DNA of 64,000 nt from Chryseobacterium angstadtii (lineage in GTDB: Bacteria; Bacteroidota; Bacteroidia; Flavobacteriales; Weeksellaceae), in contig NZ_LFND01000006.1 in NCBI RefSeq assembly GCF_001045465.1, positions 467,899-531,898 of the forward strand, in the 5' to 3' direction. The notes under the pieces were generated by a model, which saw nothing but the letters and a program-made list of their open reading frames with translations, did not search any database and was not told the DNA's origin. Positions 44,588-52,663 of this stretch are shown in pieces (the first letter of the stretch is position 1; every line of letters starts with the position of its first letter). A program made the position numbers and the translations under genes.

Positions 44588-45112
44588 TTACTGGGTTCTT
44601 GCCCTTAATTCGTTTTCTCTTTCATAAAGACGGTTCTGTTTGTCTTTAAAGCCTATTCTGCACTCCTCCACCTCTTTTTCAAATCTCTTTACATCTTCTG
44701 TGGTGGTTGAAATAACTTTTTTATCGTCAAAATACATTTTATAAAATTTGGCAACCTGCGAATATCCGTCTTTACGAATATCTATGACCTCATTTCCGTG
44801 AAAATAGCTCGCCAGACCATTGATTCCATTATAGATATTATTCTCTACAAATGGCTCCGGTGATTTATCAGAAATTCTGCTGATCATAGCATAGGTACTG
44901 TCCATTTCTGGTTGTATTAATTTTTGCCGGCTATCAAATTCCTTTTTTTGTTCAAGGCTCTGTAATCCTTTTACATCTTCATCTGAAAATGGAGAATCGA
45001 AACCTTTCAAAAAGATGATTCCCAGGAATATCATAGCGGCTAAAAGCATCAGTATTAAATAAAGAAACTGATAATGTCTTTCTTTTTTAGATAATGTAAT
45101 TTGACCCTGCAT
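44588..45112 (-). CDS. TssO-like T6SSiii membrane protein, second copy
   Basis: ATG at 45112 (MQGQITLSKKERHYQ) follows the previous stop by 16 nt. The 174-residue protein has a basic N-terminus, one helix (about 15-36) and a periplasmic helical region with coiled-coil character ending in EKEVEECRIGFKDKQNRLYE. Layout and the C-terminal single Cys resemble the neighbouring TssO candidate, suggesting an old duplication. Confidence 0.65.
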   Translation of the reverse strand: MQGQITLSKKERHYQFLYLILMLLAAMIFLGIIFLKGFDSPFSDEDVKGLQSLEQKKEFDSRQKLIQPEMDSTYAMISRISDKSPEPFVENNIYNGINGLASYFHGNEVIDIRKDGYSQVAKFYKMYFDDKKVISTTTEDVKRFEKEVEECRIGFKDKQNRLYERENELRARTQ

Positions 45113-45128
45113 AATCTTTCTTTTTTGG

Positions 45129-45662
45129 TTATCGTCTTCTACCTCCTGTGAAATTTCTCGTAGGATCTTTTCTAAGCTGTTTATTGGCATTTCCTACTTT
45201 TCCAATACAGTCCTCAAGATCTCTGAGGATGGTTCTCTTTCTGTATTCCACTGCTGTAATATCATTCTTTAAATTCAGCATAGGAGCTATCTGCTTCATT
45301 AAAACAGCATAGTGCTTGAAATTATCGGCACTGTCTTTTCCCATTATGTTTTTGGCATCCCTTACATCATCCATAATACTGGTTCTGAGAAATACTTCAT
45401 TCTGAACTTTACCGGCATTCAGCTGATTCATTTTATCATAGATATTATCTACGTGAGACTTAAGAACATCTCCACGGCGCATCAGTTCTTTATAGGCATC
45501 CGCATCTCTGGTGATTTTTTCCCGTTGAATATTATAGCTTTTAAAAAAGAGAAATAAGCACAGAAAAGAAACCGCCGCCAGAACGGCGAAAGACAGAATA
45601 AACTTCCAAATGCCTACTCTGACATCAGATTTGTTTAATTTTTTTTCCCTAGTAGAAGACAT
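45129..45662 (-). CDS. tssO: TssO-like T6SSiii membrane protein, first copy
   Basis: ATG at 45662 gives 177 residues; the longer frame to 45782 is a non-coding extension across the promoter. There is a basic N-terminus, a helix (about 19-40), a long periplasmic coiled coil (QREKITRDADAYKELMRRGD) and the C-terminal RDLEDCIGKVGNANKQL. This matches the TssO component of the T6SSiii envelope complex. It heads the operon tssO-tssO2-PKD-tssR, reading away from the regulator at 45843. Confidence 0.72.
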   Translation of the reverse strand: MSSTREKKLNKSDVRVGIWKFILSFAVLAAVSFLCLFLFFKSYNIQREKITRDADAYKELMRRGDVLKSHVDNIYDKMNQLNAGKVQNEVFLRTSIMDDVRDAKNIMGKDSADNFKHYAVLMKQIAPMLNLKNDITAVEYRKRTILRDLEDCIGKVGNANKQLRKDPTRNFTGGRRR

Positions 45663-45687
45663 ATATTTGCGATTTGTTTGGCCTGTG

Positions 45688-45716
45688 AAAATATAAAAAA
45701 AAATTTTTATGCACAA
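45688..45716 (-). promoter_or_regulatory. Candidate promoter of the tssO operon
   Basis: On the minus strand a TTG (45716-45714) is followed after 18 nt by TATATTTT (45695-45688), one base from TAnnTTTG. The TTG lies next to the palindrome AATACGTATT (45715-45724). The operator seen at hcp is absent. Confidence 0.4.
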
Positions 45717-45842
45717 TACGTATTTTCCCCACCCCAGTTTCGTGAAAACCCTATTTAACCTAAGTTTAATTTCCACTTTCATAAGTTTTTCCTAAATTAG
45801 GCCTCTGGATTTTAAATATCCTACACCAAACCTATATTAAAC

Positions 45843-46514
45843 GTGAGTAAACTATTATCAAATACAGTACGGTTTTCTATAGCGGACAGTGATTTTTATT
45901 TCAAGAAAATCATGATTAAAACGCTTATGGAAAATCCTTTCTATATGCTTCTGAATGACTGCAACAACGGGCATGAGCTTGTGAACAGGATTTACAGAAG
46001 ACAGGAAGATGTGTTTATTATAGAACTCTTTATGCCGGTATTAAGCGGAATTGAAGCAATTAAATACATCAGGAAAAACAACACTGAAACTCCTATCGTT
46101 ACTTATTCCAGCACTTATCAGGAAGATATGGCTGAGATTCTTTCCAAAATCCCCAATATATATTACTGCCAGAAAAAAAGTACCATTATAAAAGACCTTA
46201 TTAAAGGCAGTATTGCCTCTGATAGCTTTGATTATGAAAAGTACTCCAAAGAATGGGAACAGCAGCCACTCGCCGTACAAAACTACATGGAAAGGCAGAA
46301 AAAAGGCCAGGAAGAGCTGACTCCTACTGAAATCCAGCTGATGAAATTCTGCTATGAAGGCTACAGCAATAAAGAGATCGGTGAAAAACTAAATCTCAGT
46401 ACACGCACCATTGACACCTATATTAACCGGCTTACGGAAAAGCTGGGACTGAAGACAAAACTGCATCTCATTCGGTTCTGCGTGGAAAACGGCTACTACA
46501 ATTCCAGCATGTAG
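45843..46514 (+). CDS. LuxR-type response regulator with Glu at the phospho-site; T6SS regulator candidate
   Basis: GTG at 45843 opens a 223-residue NarL/LuxR-type protein. The receiver keeps the acidic pocket (IADSD) and the Lys (CQKKST, Lys111), but the phospho-acceptor position is Glu (Glu61 in FIIELFMPVLSG) instead of Asp, which can mimic constant phosphorylation. The HTH is typical (LTPTEIQLMKFCYEGYSNKE, then IGEKLNLSTRTIDTYINRL). It is divergent from the T6SS envelope operon and is the best local candidate to bind the operator at the hcp promoters. Confidence 0.85.
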   Translation: MSKLLSNTVRFSIADSDFYFKKIMIKTLMENPFYMLLNDCNNGHELVNRIYRRQEDVFIIELFMPVLSGIEAIKYIRKNNTETPIVTYSSTYQEDMAEILSKIPNIYYCQKKSTIIKDLIKGSIASDSFDYEKYSKEWEQQPLAVQNYMERQKKGQEELTPTEIQLMKFCYEGYSNKEIGEKLNLSTRTIDTYINRLTEKLGLKTKLHLIRFCVENGYYNSSM

Positions 46515-46589
46515 CGAGATTTAACGTAATATTAATATAGGGTAAACATGAAAACTCCAACTCTTTAAACAAAATTTTTTTGCCACTAA

Positions 46590-46622
46590 TTTGCTAGTAT
46601 TCAATTTTTTTAACTAAATTTG
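46590..46622 (+). promoter_or_regulatory. HU gene promoter
   Basis: TTTG (46590-46593), 21 nt spacing, TAAATTTG (46615-46622): a full -33/-7 Bacteroidota promoter, 31 nt before the ATG. Confidence 0.75.
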
Positions 46623-46652
46623 CACACCTAAAATTTAAAATTAAAAAAGGAA

Positions 46653-46943
46653 ATGACAAAGGCAGAATTGGTAAACACCATCTCAAATAAGTTGGGAACA
46701 GAAAAGAATGAAACACAGAAAGTTGTAGAAGCTTTTATGCAGGAGATCAGAACTTCTATGTATAATGGGGATAACGTTTATCTGAGAGGTTTTGGATCTT
46801 TTATCATTAAAACAAGAGCTGCTAAAACAGGAAGAAATATTTCTAAGAACACTGCAATTGAGATTCCTGCTCACAACATTCCTGCTTTCAAACCTTCAAA
46901 ATCTTTTGTAGAGAAAGTAAAGACTAAAGTCGCAGTAAAATAA
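46653..46943 (+). CDS. HU-family DNA-binding protein
   Basis: The 96-residue protein is a standard HU/IHF fold: MTKAELVNTISNKLG, the turn GDNVYLRGFGSFIIKTRAAK with the DNA-bending arm GRNISKNTAIEIPAHNIPAF, and closing helix FVEKVKTKV. It coats and bends DNA. It shares the transcript region with the tiny basic protein downstream. Confidence 0.95.
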   Translation: MTKAELVNTISNKLGTEKNETQKVVEAFMQEIRTSMYNGDNVYLRGFGSFIIKTRAAKTGRNISKNTAIEIPAHNIPAFKPSKSFVEKVKTKVAVK

Positions 46944-46985
46944 AAAATTAACTGAATATTAACTAGTTACTAAAAAATTAAAATT

Positions 46986-47075
46986 ATGCCAAGCGGAAAG
47001 AAAAGAAAAAGACACAAGGTTGCAACTCACAAAAGAAAGAAAAGAAGAAGAGCAAACAGACATAAGAAAAAATAA
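46986..47075 (+). CDS. Very basic 29-aa protein, conserved in Bacteroidota
   Basis: The frame encodes MPSGKKRKRHKVATHKRKKR followed by RRANRHKKK: more than half Lys/Arg. I recall near-identical sequences as a small hypothetical protein of Bacteroidota. Its composition is that of small ribosome-associated proteins (like THX/bS22), so it may bind rRNA; equating it with a named ribosomal protein would be guesswork. It lies 42 nt after HU and before RNase G. Confidence 0.75.
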   Translation: MPSGKKRKRHKVATHKRKKRRRANRHKKK

Positions 47076-47106
47076 TCTCTTTTTCTCGAGATTTACAATA
47101 TAATAA

Positions 47107-47152
47107 TATAGTTGGTGTTTTTAATTATTTAAAGTTCACCGACTATATTTTT
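47107..47152 (+). terminator. Terminator after the HU/basic-protein unit
   Basis: TATAGTTGGTG pairs with CACCGACTATA around an AT loop, followed by TTTTT. Confidence 0.8.
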
Positions 47153-47311
47153 GTTTGCAACGATAAGATTCCCGGGAACATACGGCGGCTTTTACGGATA
47201 TTGAAAAAAGATATACCATTTTTCATTCTAAATCCTTATATTTAGTTTTATTTATCTGCTAAAAAACATGCCGGTTTCTTATAATCTTAATAATTTTTAT
47301 CTTATAACAAA

Positions 47312-48871
47312 ATGAAGAAAGAACTAATAGTTTCGCATGAAGATGATCTTACAAAGATTGCACTGCTGGAAGACGGAAGACTATGTGAACTTCATGAGCA
47401 AGAGGACAAAAGTGAATTTATAGTTGGAGATCTGTTTGTAGGAAGAGTAAAAAAACTGGCACCCAATCTGAATGCCGCATTCGTCAATATAGGATATGAC
47501 AAGGATGCATTTCTGCACTATCAGGATCTGGGACCACAATATCTTACCTATAAAAAGTTTTTAAAAGATACAATTTCTAAAAAACAGAGCACTTCAAGCT
47601 TAAAAAATTTCGAGATTCAACCCGAAATTGACAAAAACGGAACCGTAGACAAAGTTATTGTAAAAGACGATCTCGTTCTGCTTCAGATTACCAAAGAACC
47701 TATTTCTACCAAAGGGCCCAGGATTTCTACGCAAGTTTCCCTGACCGGCCGTTTTCTGGTTCTGATCCCTTTCGACAATAAAGTTTCCATTTCCAAAAAA
47801 ATCAGGACTGCTGAGGAAAAAGAAAGACTGAAAACCCTTATTGACAGCATTAAACCTGAAGGTTTTGGAGTGATCATAAGAACTGTAGCGGAAGGAAAAA
47901 AAGTAGCGGATCTTCACAATGACATGAATCAGCTGATCCAGAAATGGGAAAGCACATTCAAAAACATTCAGAAAAGTAAAGTTCCGGCCAGAGTTTTAAG
48001 CGAGGAAGACAAAGCTTCAGCTATATTAAGGGACAATTTCAACCAGGATTTCGTGAGCATCATCTGCGACGACGAACAAATGGTGAATGAAATGACCAAC
48101 TACGTAGAAGTTATAGCTCCGGAAAAAAAGAATATTGTTCAGTTTTACGATTCTCACATTCCTCTTCTCGAATATTACAACGTTGAAAAACAACTCAAGC
48201 AGAGTTTTGGAAAACACGTTAATATTCCAAGTTCAAAAGGTGCTTACCTTGTTATTGAGCACACAGAAGCGCTTCACGTTATTGATGTGAACTCCGGAAA
48301 TAATATCACTACCGGAACCGCCGTTAATAAAGAACACGCTCTGAAAGTAAACAAAATGGCAGCCACCGAGATTGCCAGACAGCTTCGTCTCCGGGATATG
48401 GGAGGCATCATTGTAATAGACTTCATCGATATGCAGAACCCTGATCACAGAAGGGACCTGTATGAACATCTGAAAGAAGAAATGAAACGTGACAAAGCCC
48501 GTCACAAAATTCTTCCACCGAGCAAGTTTGGACTTATCCAGATCACCAGACAAAGAAACCGCCCGGAAAAACAGATTGAAACCAAAGAAGAAAACCCGAA
48601 CAAAGACGGAGAAATAGTAGCTCCGATTGTTATCGTGGAAAGAATGGGTGAAACACTCAGAAGTATACTGCAGAAAGAAAAAGGAAAAGTTTTCCTGCAT
48701 GTACATCCATTCGTGGAAGCCTACCTTACCAAAGGCATCAAAAGTATCCAGATGAGATGGTTCATTAAATACAGAAAATGGGTAACCATCATCCCAAGAG
48801 ATTCTTTTAAATATTTAGAATACAAAATTTACAATTCGAAAAAAGAAGAATTGATTGAATTTTCTAATTAA
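47312..48871 (+). CDS. rng: Ribonuclease G/E family protein
   Basis: The 519-residue enzyme has an S1 domain in its first ~130 residues (FVGRVKKLAPNLNAAFVNIG) and the catalytic DNase-I-like region with metal Asp residues in HVIDVNSGNN and IVIDFIDMQNP. A 5'-sensor region is also present. It processes rRNA and degrades mRNA. The Zn-link motif CPxCxGxG that joins E. coli RNase E/G subunits, expected after LIQITRQR, is missing: the sequence there reads NRPEKQIETKEENPNKDG. It is transcribed alone. Confidence 0.9.
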   Translation: MKKELIVSHEDDLTKIALLEDGRLCELHEQEDKSEFIVGDLFVGRVKKLAPNLNAAFVNIGYDKDAFLHYQDLGPQYLTYKKFLKDTISKKQSTSSLKNFEIQPEIDKNGTVDKVIVKDDLVLLQITKEPISTKGPRISTQVSLTGRFLVLIPFDNKVSISKKIRTAEEKERLKTLIDSIKPEGFGVIIRTVAEGKKVADLHNDMNQLIQKWESTFKNIQKSKVPARVLSEEDKASAILRDNFNQDFVSIICDDEQMVNEMTNYVEVIAPEKKNIVQFYDSHIPLLEYYNVEKQLKQSFGKHVNIPSSKGAYLVIEHTEALHVIDVNSGNNITTGTAVNKEHALKVNKMAATEIARQLRLRDMGGIIVIDFIDMQNPDHRRDLYEHLKEEMKRDKARHKILPPSKFGLIQITRQRNRPEKQIETKEENPNKDGEIVAPIVIVERMGETLRSILQKEKGKVFLHVHPFVEAYLTKGIKSIQMRWFIKYRKWVTIIPRDSFKYLEYKIYNSKKEELIEFSN

Positions 48872-48882
48872 GACAAAATTTA

Positions 48883-48912
48883 AACCTCCAGCATAAAACT
48901 GGAGGTTTTTTT
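48883..48912 (+). terminator. Rho-independent terminator of rng
   Basis: AACCTCCAG and CTGGAGGTT form a 9-bp stem with a T run. Confidence 0.92.
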
Positions 48913-48983
48913 ATATATTTGCTCGAAATTACATGAAATAAATTCTATTTTACTGTAATCATTAACACAAAACTTCAATGTAA

Positions 48984-50417
48984 ATGAAAAAAAAATTATT
49001 TCTTGTGCTGCTTATGGCAGTGCAAACTTCCTTTGCCCAAATTATTTCCAAAGACCCTACTTTTGCTTCAAACGGAGTCGCTGAAATTCCCAGTAATTCG
49101 ATAGGTAACGCCTATCAAATGGTTCAAAATTCTAATGGCGAAATTTATTTCACTTATAATGTAGACGTTGCTTCAGGAGTCACCCATGGATTTGTATCCA
49201 AACTTACGCCTAACGGAACCCCGGATTCTTCTTTCGGAAACAATGGAACCGTTCAGCTGTCTTCCGAACCTTACATGAATCAGATAAAATTACAGGCCGA
49301 TGGGAAATTGTTAGTTTTTGGTTTATTAAACAATGCTCAGGTATTAAGAATGCTTCCTAATGGCCAGCCAGATCCTACTTTTGGGACCAATGGTGTTTCG
49401 CCGGAAATATATGCAGATCACGATGACTTCTGGAATTCCTATGAATTTATTTTACAGAATGGAAAAATAATTGTACATGGCATCAGAAGGATTGGTCAAA
49501 ATCAGCATCACGCTATCTACAGACTGAATTCCAATGGAAGTATAGATCAGACTTTCGGCAGCAACGGATACGTGACTACGCAGGGAAAAATCACAGGCAG
49601 AACTTTCGTACTTATTGACAGCCAGTCCAACATCATCAGTTTCAGTGACAACATCAGCGTTATTGAAAAATTTGATTCCAATGGACAGCCGTTGACCAGC
49701 TTTGGAAATAATGGCGTGGCACAAATCAGCATTAACGGTTCACCAGTAGGCGATGTCAGCACTGCAATGATAGACAGTAGCAACCGAATTCTTTTCTCAG
49801 TAAACGGGATTCACGACATTTTCAGAATCAATCCGAATGGAACCCTTGATACTACATTTAATTATGATTTATATAACGAGCTTGCCTTAAATTCAGGTCC
49901 GGATATTTTCAGCATTAATGAAAAAAACGGGTATTATTATATTGGCGGAAATGCGGGAAATACTTCATTCAATACTAATTATTTTATTTCAAAGCTCAAT
50001 CAGAATGGTTCGGTAAATTCTACGTTTGGTCATTATATAGAATCCAACTTGGCCGATCCTCCGCATCTTACTCCACCTTTATCAACAATAGGCGAAATGA
50101 TCGTTAATAACAATAACATAATCGTAAAAGGAAATAACCGTATCGCCAAATATCTGTTTAGCAATGCTACATTAGCCACAACCGATGTTTCAAAATTCAA
50201 TGATGATATTTCTTTTGAAAATCCGGTTAAGCAAAATCTGGTTTACCAATCAAAAGAAAAAGTAAGCCAAATTGAAATTTATTCGATTGACGGAAAAATA
50301 ATAAAAACACTGCACGGCAGCAATACTCATGTTTCAGAATTAGTAAAAGGAACTTATATCGCAAAAGTCACTTTCGAAAATAAAAAAGTGGTGACTAAAA
50401 AGCTCATCAAGAATTAA
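48984..50417 (+). CDS. Delta-60 repeat protein with type IX secretion tail
   Basis: The 477-residue protein has a signal peptide (KKLFLVLLMAVQTSFAQ). At least six delta-60 type repeats of the form NGxxDxxFGxNGV (NGTPDSSFGNNGTV, NGQPDPTFGTNGV, NGSIDQTFGSNGYV and others) are spaced 40-60 residues apart and probably form a beta-propeller. The C-terminal ~75 residues are a type A T9SS sorting domain (VKQNLVYQS, IEIYSIDGKIIKTL, GTYIAKVTFENKKVVTKKLIKN). It is therefore secreted through T9SS and anchored or released at the cell surface. Function unknown. Confidence 0.9.
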   Translation: MKKKLFLVLLMAVQTSFAQIISKDPTFASNGVAEIPSNSIGNAYQMVQNSNGEIYFTYNVDVASGVTHGFVSKLTPNGTPDSSFGNNGTVQLSSEPYMNQIKLQADGKLLVFGLLNNAQVLRMLPNGQPDPTFGTNGVSPEIYADHDDFWNSYEFILQNGKIIVHGIRRIGQNQHHAIYRLNSNGSIDQTFGSNGYVTTQGKITGRTFVLIDSQSNIISFSDNISVIEKFDSNGQPLTSFGNNGVAQISINGSPVGDVSTAMIDSSNRILFSVNGIHDIFRINPNGTLDTTFNYDLYNELALNSGPDIFSINEKNGYYYIGGNAGNTSFNTNYFISKLNQNGSVNSTFGHYIESNLADPPHLTPPLSTIGEMIVNNNNIIVKGNNRIAKYLFSNATLATTDVSKFNDDISFENPVKQNLVYQSKEKVSQIEIYSIDGKIIKTLHGSNTHVSELVKGTYIAKVTFENKKVVTKKLIKN

Positions 50418-50444
50418 TTGAATATCTTAACTAATAAAAACTTC

Positions 50445-50474
50445 AACCTCCGGACTGTGTCTGGAGGTTTTTTC
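50445..50474 (+). terminator. Rho-independent terminator of the delta-60 gene
   Basis: AACCTCCGGA and TCTGGAGGTT pair, followed by T6. Confidence 0.92.
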
Positions 50475-50499
50475 GTTAAATTGCTTTTAAAATAAGCAG

Positions 50500-50931
50500 A
50501 TGAAACATTTACTTATACCATCAGTTCAATTAACCATCATTGTCATGGCAACTTTCACAAAATGGTGGCTCGTGCTTCCTGTTGACGGCGGCAACACATC
50601 CATGTCAGGATTTCCTTTTCCTTTTATTGCTGACGGTTGGCATACATCATTATCTTACCAAATTTTCATCATTGAATTTTTAGCAGACTTCCTTATACAT
50701 CTTTCACTTTGGACATTGATTTTATTTCTGATCAATAAATATCTCTTCACCGTAAAAATTCCAAAAGTTTTAAATACTATCATTTGGGGGCTGGTCATTA
50801 TCATTTCAGGATTAGCCATTTTTATTGCTGCAATGCCAGACCAGGTCATTAAGCTGAAAAGAGATTGGGAAATACAAACTTTACTGAATTCAGGATATCA
50901 TTTTAATTGGCAAGAGCAGCAGCGGCAATAG
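50500..50931 (+). CDS. Hypothetical membrane protein (143 aa)
   Basis: Three or four hydrophobic helices (about 7-27, 50-68, 70-90 and 95-115) carry a Trp/Pro-rich loop (FTKWWLVLPVDGGNTSMSGF). The C-terminus is hydrophilic. I do not recognise the family. It lies 42 nt before the OsmC gene and may share its transcript. Confidence 0.7.
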   Translation: MKHLLIPSVQLTIIVMATFTKWWLVLPVDGGNTSMSGFPFPFIADGWHTSLSYQIFIIEFLADFLIHLSLWTLILFLINKYLFTVKIPKVLNTIIWGLVIIISGLAIFIAAMPDQVIKLKRDWEIQTLLNSGYHFNWQEQQRQ

Positions 50932-50973
50932 AAATCATTTTACAACAATAAACAACAACAATACACTACAACA

Positions 50974-51444
50974 ATGAGTAAAGAACACCACTACAAAACA
51001 ACCATCAACTGGACGGGAAACAAAGGAACAGGAACCAGCAGCTACAGAAATTATGAAAGAAGCCACACCATCAGCATTGAAAACAAAGCTGTTATTGAAG
51101 GTTCTTCCGATCCGGCCTTCCGTGGAGATAAAACAAAGCATAATCCGGAAGACCTGTTTCTTTCGTCTCTTTCTTCATGTCATATGCTCTGGTACCTTCA
51201 CTTCTGTTCCGAAGAAGGCATCATTGTTACCGATTACACAGACGAAGCCACCGGAATTATGGCTGAAAACCCTGATGGAAGCGGGAATTTCACCTCAGCT
51301 ACCCTACATCCTACAGTAACTGTTGCAGAAGCATCAATGGTTGAAAAAGCAAAAGAACTTCATCACAAGGCCAATCAGTTTTGTTTCATTGCAAGGTCTG
51401 TTAACTTTCCTGTAAAACATATCCCTACTTTGTTAGTTAAATAA
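50974..51444 (+). CDS. OsmC/Ohr-family peroxide-reducing protein
   Basis: The 156-residue protein has the OsmC fold with the two reactive Cys: SSLSSCHMLWYLHF and NQFCFIARSVNFPV. These enzymes reduce organic hydroperoxides with dithiol donors. The long first strand pair (TINWTGNKGTGTSSYRNYER) is like the OsmC branch with SACOL1771-type members. It follows a membrane protein gene. Confidence 0.88.
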   Translation: MSKEHHYKTTINWTGNKGTGTSSYRNYERSHTISIENKAVIEGSSDPAFRGDKTKHNPEDLFLSSLSSCHMLWYLHFCSEEGIIVTDYTDEATGIMAENPDGSGNFTSATLHPTVTVAEASMVEKAKELHHKANQFCFIARSVNFPVKHIPTLLVK

Positions 51445-51494
51445 TTTTTACACAATTATTAAAACCTTCAAAAACATCATTAATACTACAAATA

Positions 51495-51520
51495 AAACAA
51501 AATAACTCTAAAATTATCAA
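51495..51520 (+). promoter_or_regulatory. Shared AT-rich motif before the LuxR-type gene
   Basis: A 26-nt stretch (AAACAAAATAACTCTAA then two variable bases and TTATCAA) recurs at 58309-58334 in the csgA/NUDIX intergenic region with 24 of 26 bases equal. It lies 150 nt before the regulator gene. Confidence 0.35.
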
Positions 51521-51669
51521 TCAAAATTCCACAAAAAGAGAATTATTTATCAAATAATCAATAAAATTTAAGTTTTATAATCATTTATTATGTAAAAAAT
51601 TACAATTAATTGTTATTTTTATGTAAAATGTAAAGTTTTTTTTATATTTTTATATAAACAAAACTAACC

Positions 51670-52320
51670 ATGATGAAACCGAGATTAACCATTTTTGATG
51701 AGCCACTACTCTACACAGAAGGTTTATCAAAATTGCTCGCTCAGAGCAAAATTTTTAACACGATTGACATTTGTAATTCTTATGAACCCTTATTTGAAAA
51801 ATTAAAAGAAGATCCCCCGGAAATTCTGGTTATAAGCTCCAATATGCTGATGCTTACAGATATTTTCAAACTTGTAGAAAACATTACCACCCACAACAAA
51901 AGAATCAAAATTATTGTCATAGGCAGTAGTTATGATATGATTGACATCCGGAAGCTTTTTAATAAAGGTATAAAAAGCTATCTCGACAAAAACAGCAGAT
52001 ACGATGAATTCCTGAAATCTATCAATGCCTTGTTGCTCAACGAGATCTATATATGCGACAACGCCAAAGAAAGAATGATCAGCTTTATCAGCAACGACGA
52101 AGGAAAACACAATCCTCACATCAAAGAACCCTTAACACGCAGAGAGATGGAGATCCTTAAACTCATCTGCGACGGTTTCAGCAGTAAAGATATCTCTGAA
52201 AAACTTTTCATAAGCATTAATACCGTAGAAACCCACCGCAAAAGGATTCTCTTAAAATTAAACGCAAAAAATTCCGTAGGAATTGTAAAATATGCCTTAG
52301 AAAACCACATAATTGACTGA
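51670..52320 (+). CDS. LuxR-type regulator with degenerate receiver; CsgD-like candidate
   Basis: The 216-residue protein has an N-terminal receiver-like domain and a standard LuxR HTH (LTRREMEILKLICDGFSSKD, then ISEKLFISINTVETHRKRI). In the receiver the phospho-Asp position is Ser (EILVISSNMLML, Ser56) and the acidic pocket is reduced (TIFDEPLL); the Lys (YLDKNS) remains. Size, fold and dead receiver are those of enterobacterial CsgD, and it is the first gene next to the curli operon, which it may control. It has an AT-rich leader and its own terminator. Confidence 0.82.
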   Translation: MMKPRLTIFDEPLLYTEGLSKLLAQSKIFNTIDICNSYEPLFEKLKEDPPEILVISSNMLMLTDIFKLVENITTHNKRIKIIVIGSSYDMIDIRKLFNKGIKSYLDKNSRYDEFLKSINALLLNEIYICDNAKERMISFISNDEGKHNPHIKEPLTRREMEILKLICDGFSSKDISEKLFISINTVETHRKRILLKLNAKNSVGIVKYALENHIID

Positions 52321-52351
52321 TGAAAAAACCAATTTCGATTAACCTCAAAAA

Positions 52352-52382
52352 AATTCCAGACTTATTGTCTGGAATTTTTTTT
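52352..52382 (+). terminator. Rho-independent terminator of the LuxR-type gene
   Basis: AATTCCAGAC-TTATT-GTCTGGAATT with eight T. Confidence 0.93.
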
Positions 52383-52435
52383 GAATGAGGGTAAGGAATT
52401 ATTTTTTTAGATTTCAGATTTTAGATATTTATACT

Positions 52436-52460
52436 GGTGGCTTCGAGAGCCTCAGCCACC
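52436..52460 (+). repeat. REP-like palindrome, copy 7
   Basis: Perfect arms with GAG-AGC-CTC core; sits in the 343-nt gap between the LuxR-type gene and the curli operon end. Confidence 0.8.
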
Positions 52461-52558
52461 AGTATTCGTCCTTCTTTGAATATTTTGAGATTCACGACAC
52501 TCACTCTATAATTCTACAACACCTATACTTTTATACCTAGTGCTCAAGTCCCATGTCT

Positions 52559-52583
52559 GGTGGCTGAGGCCCTCGAAGCCACA
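52559..52583 (-). repeat. REP-like palindrome, copy 8
   Basis: Opposite orientation to copy 7, 100 nt away, core GAG-GGC-CTC; last arm base changed. Together they form an inverted pair. Confidence 0.75.
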
Positions 52584-52663
52584 AGTATTAGTCTTTCTTT
52601 GAATATTTCGGATTCACACACTCAAACCCAAAAACTCTCCGACTCTCAAACTCAAAACCCGCC

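Noticed and set aside
45715..45724. AATACGTATT palindrome as the T6SS operator
   Set aside because: It differs from the hcp operator in sequence and position and is only 10 bp, likely chance.
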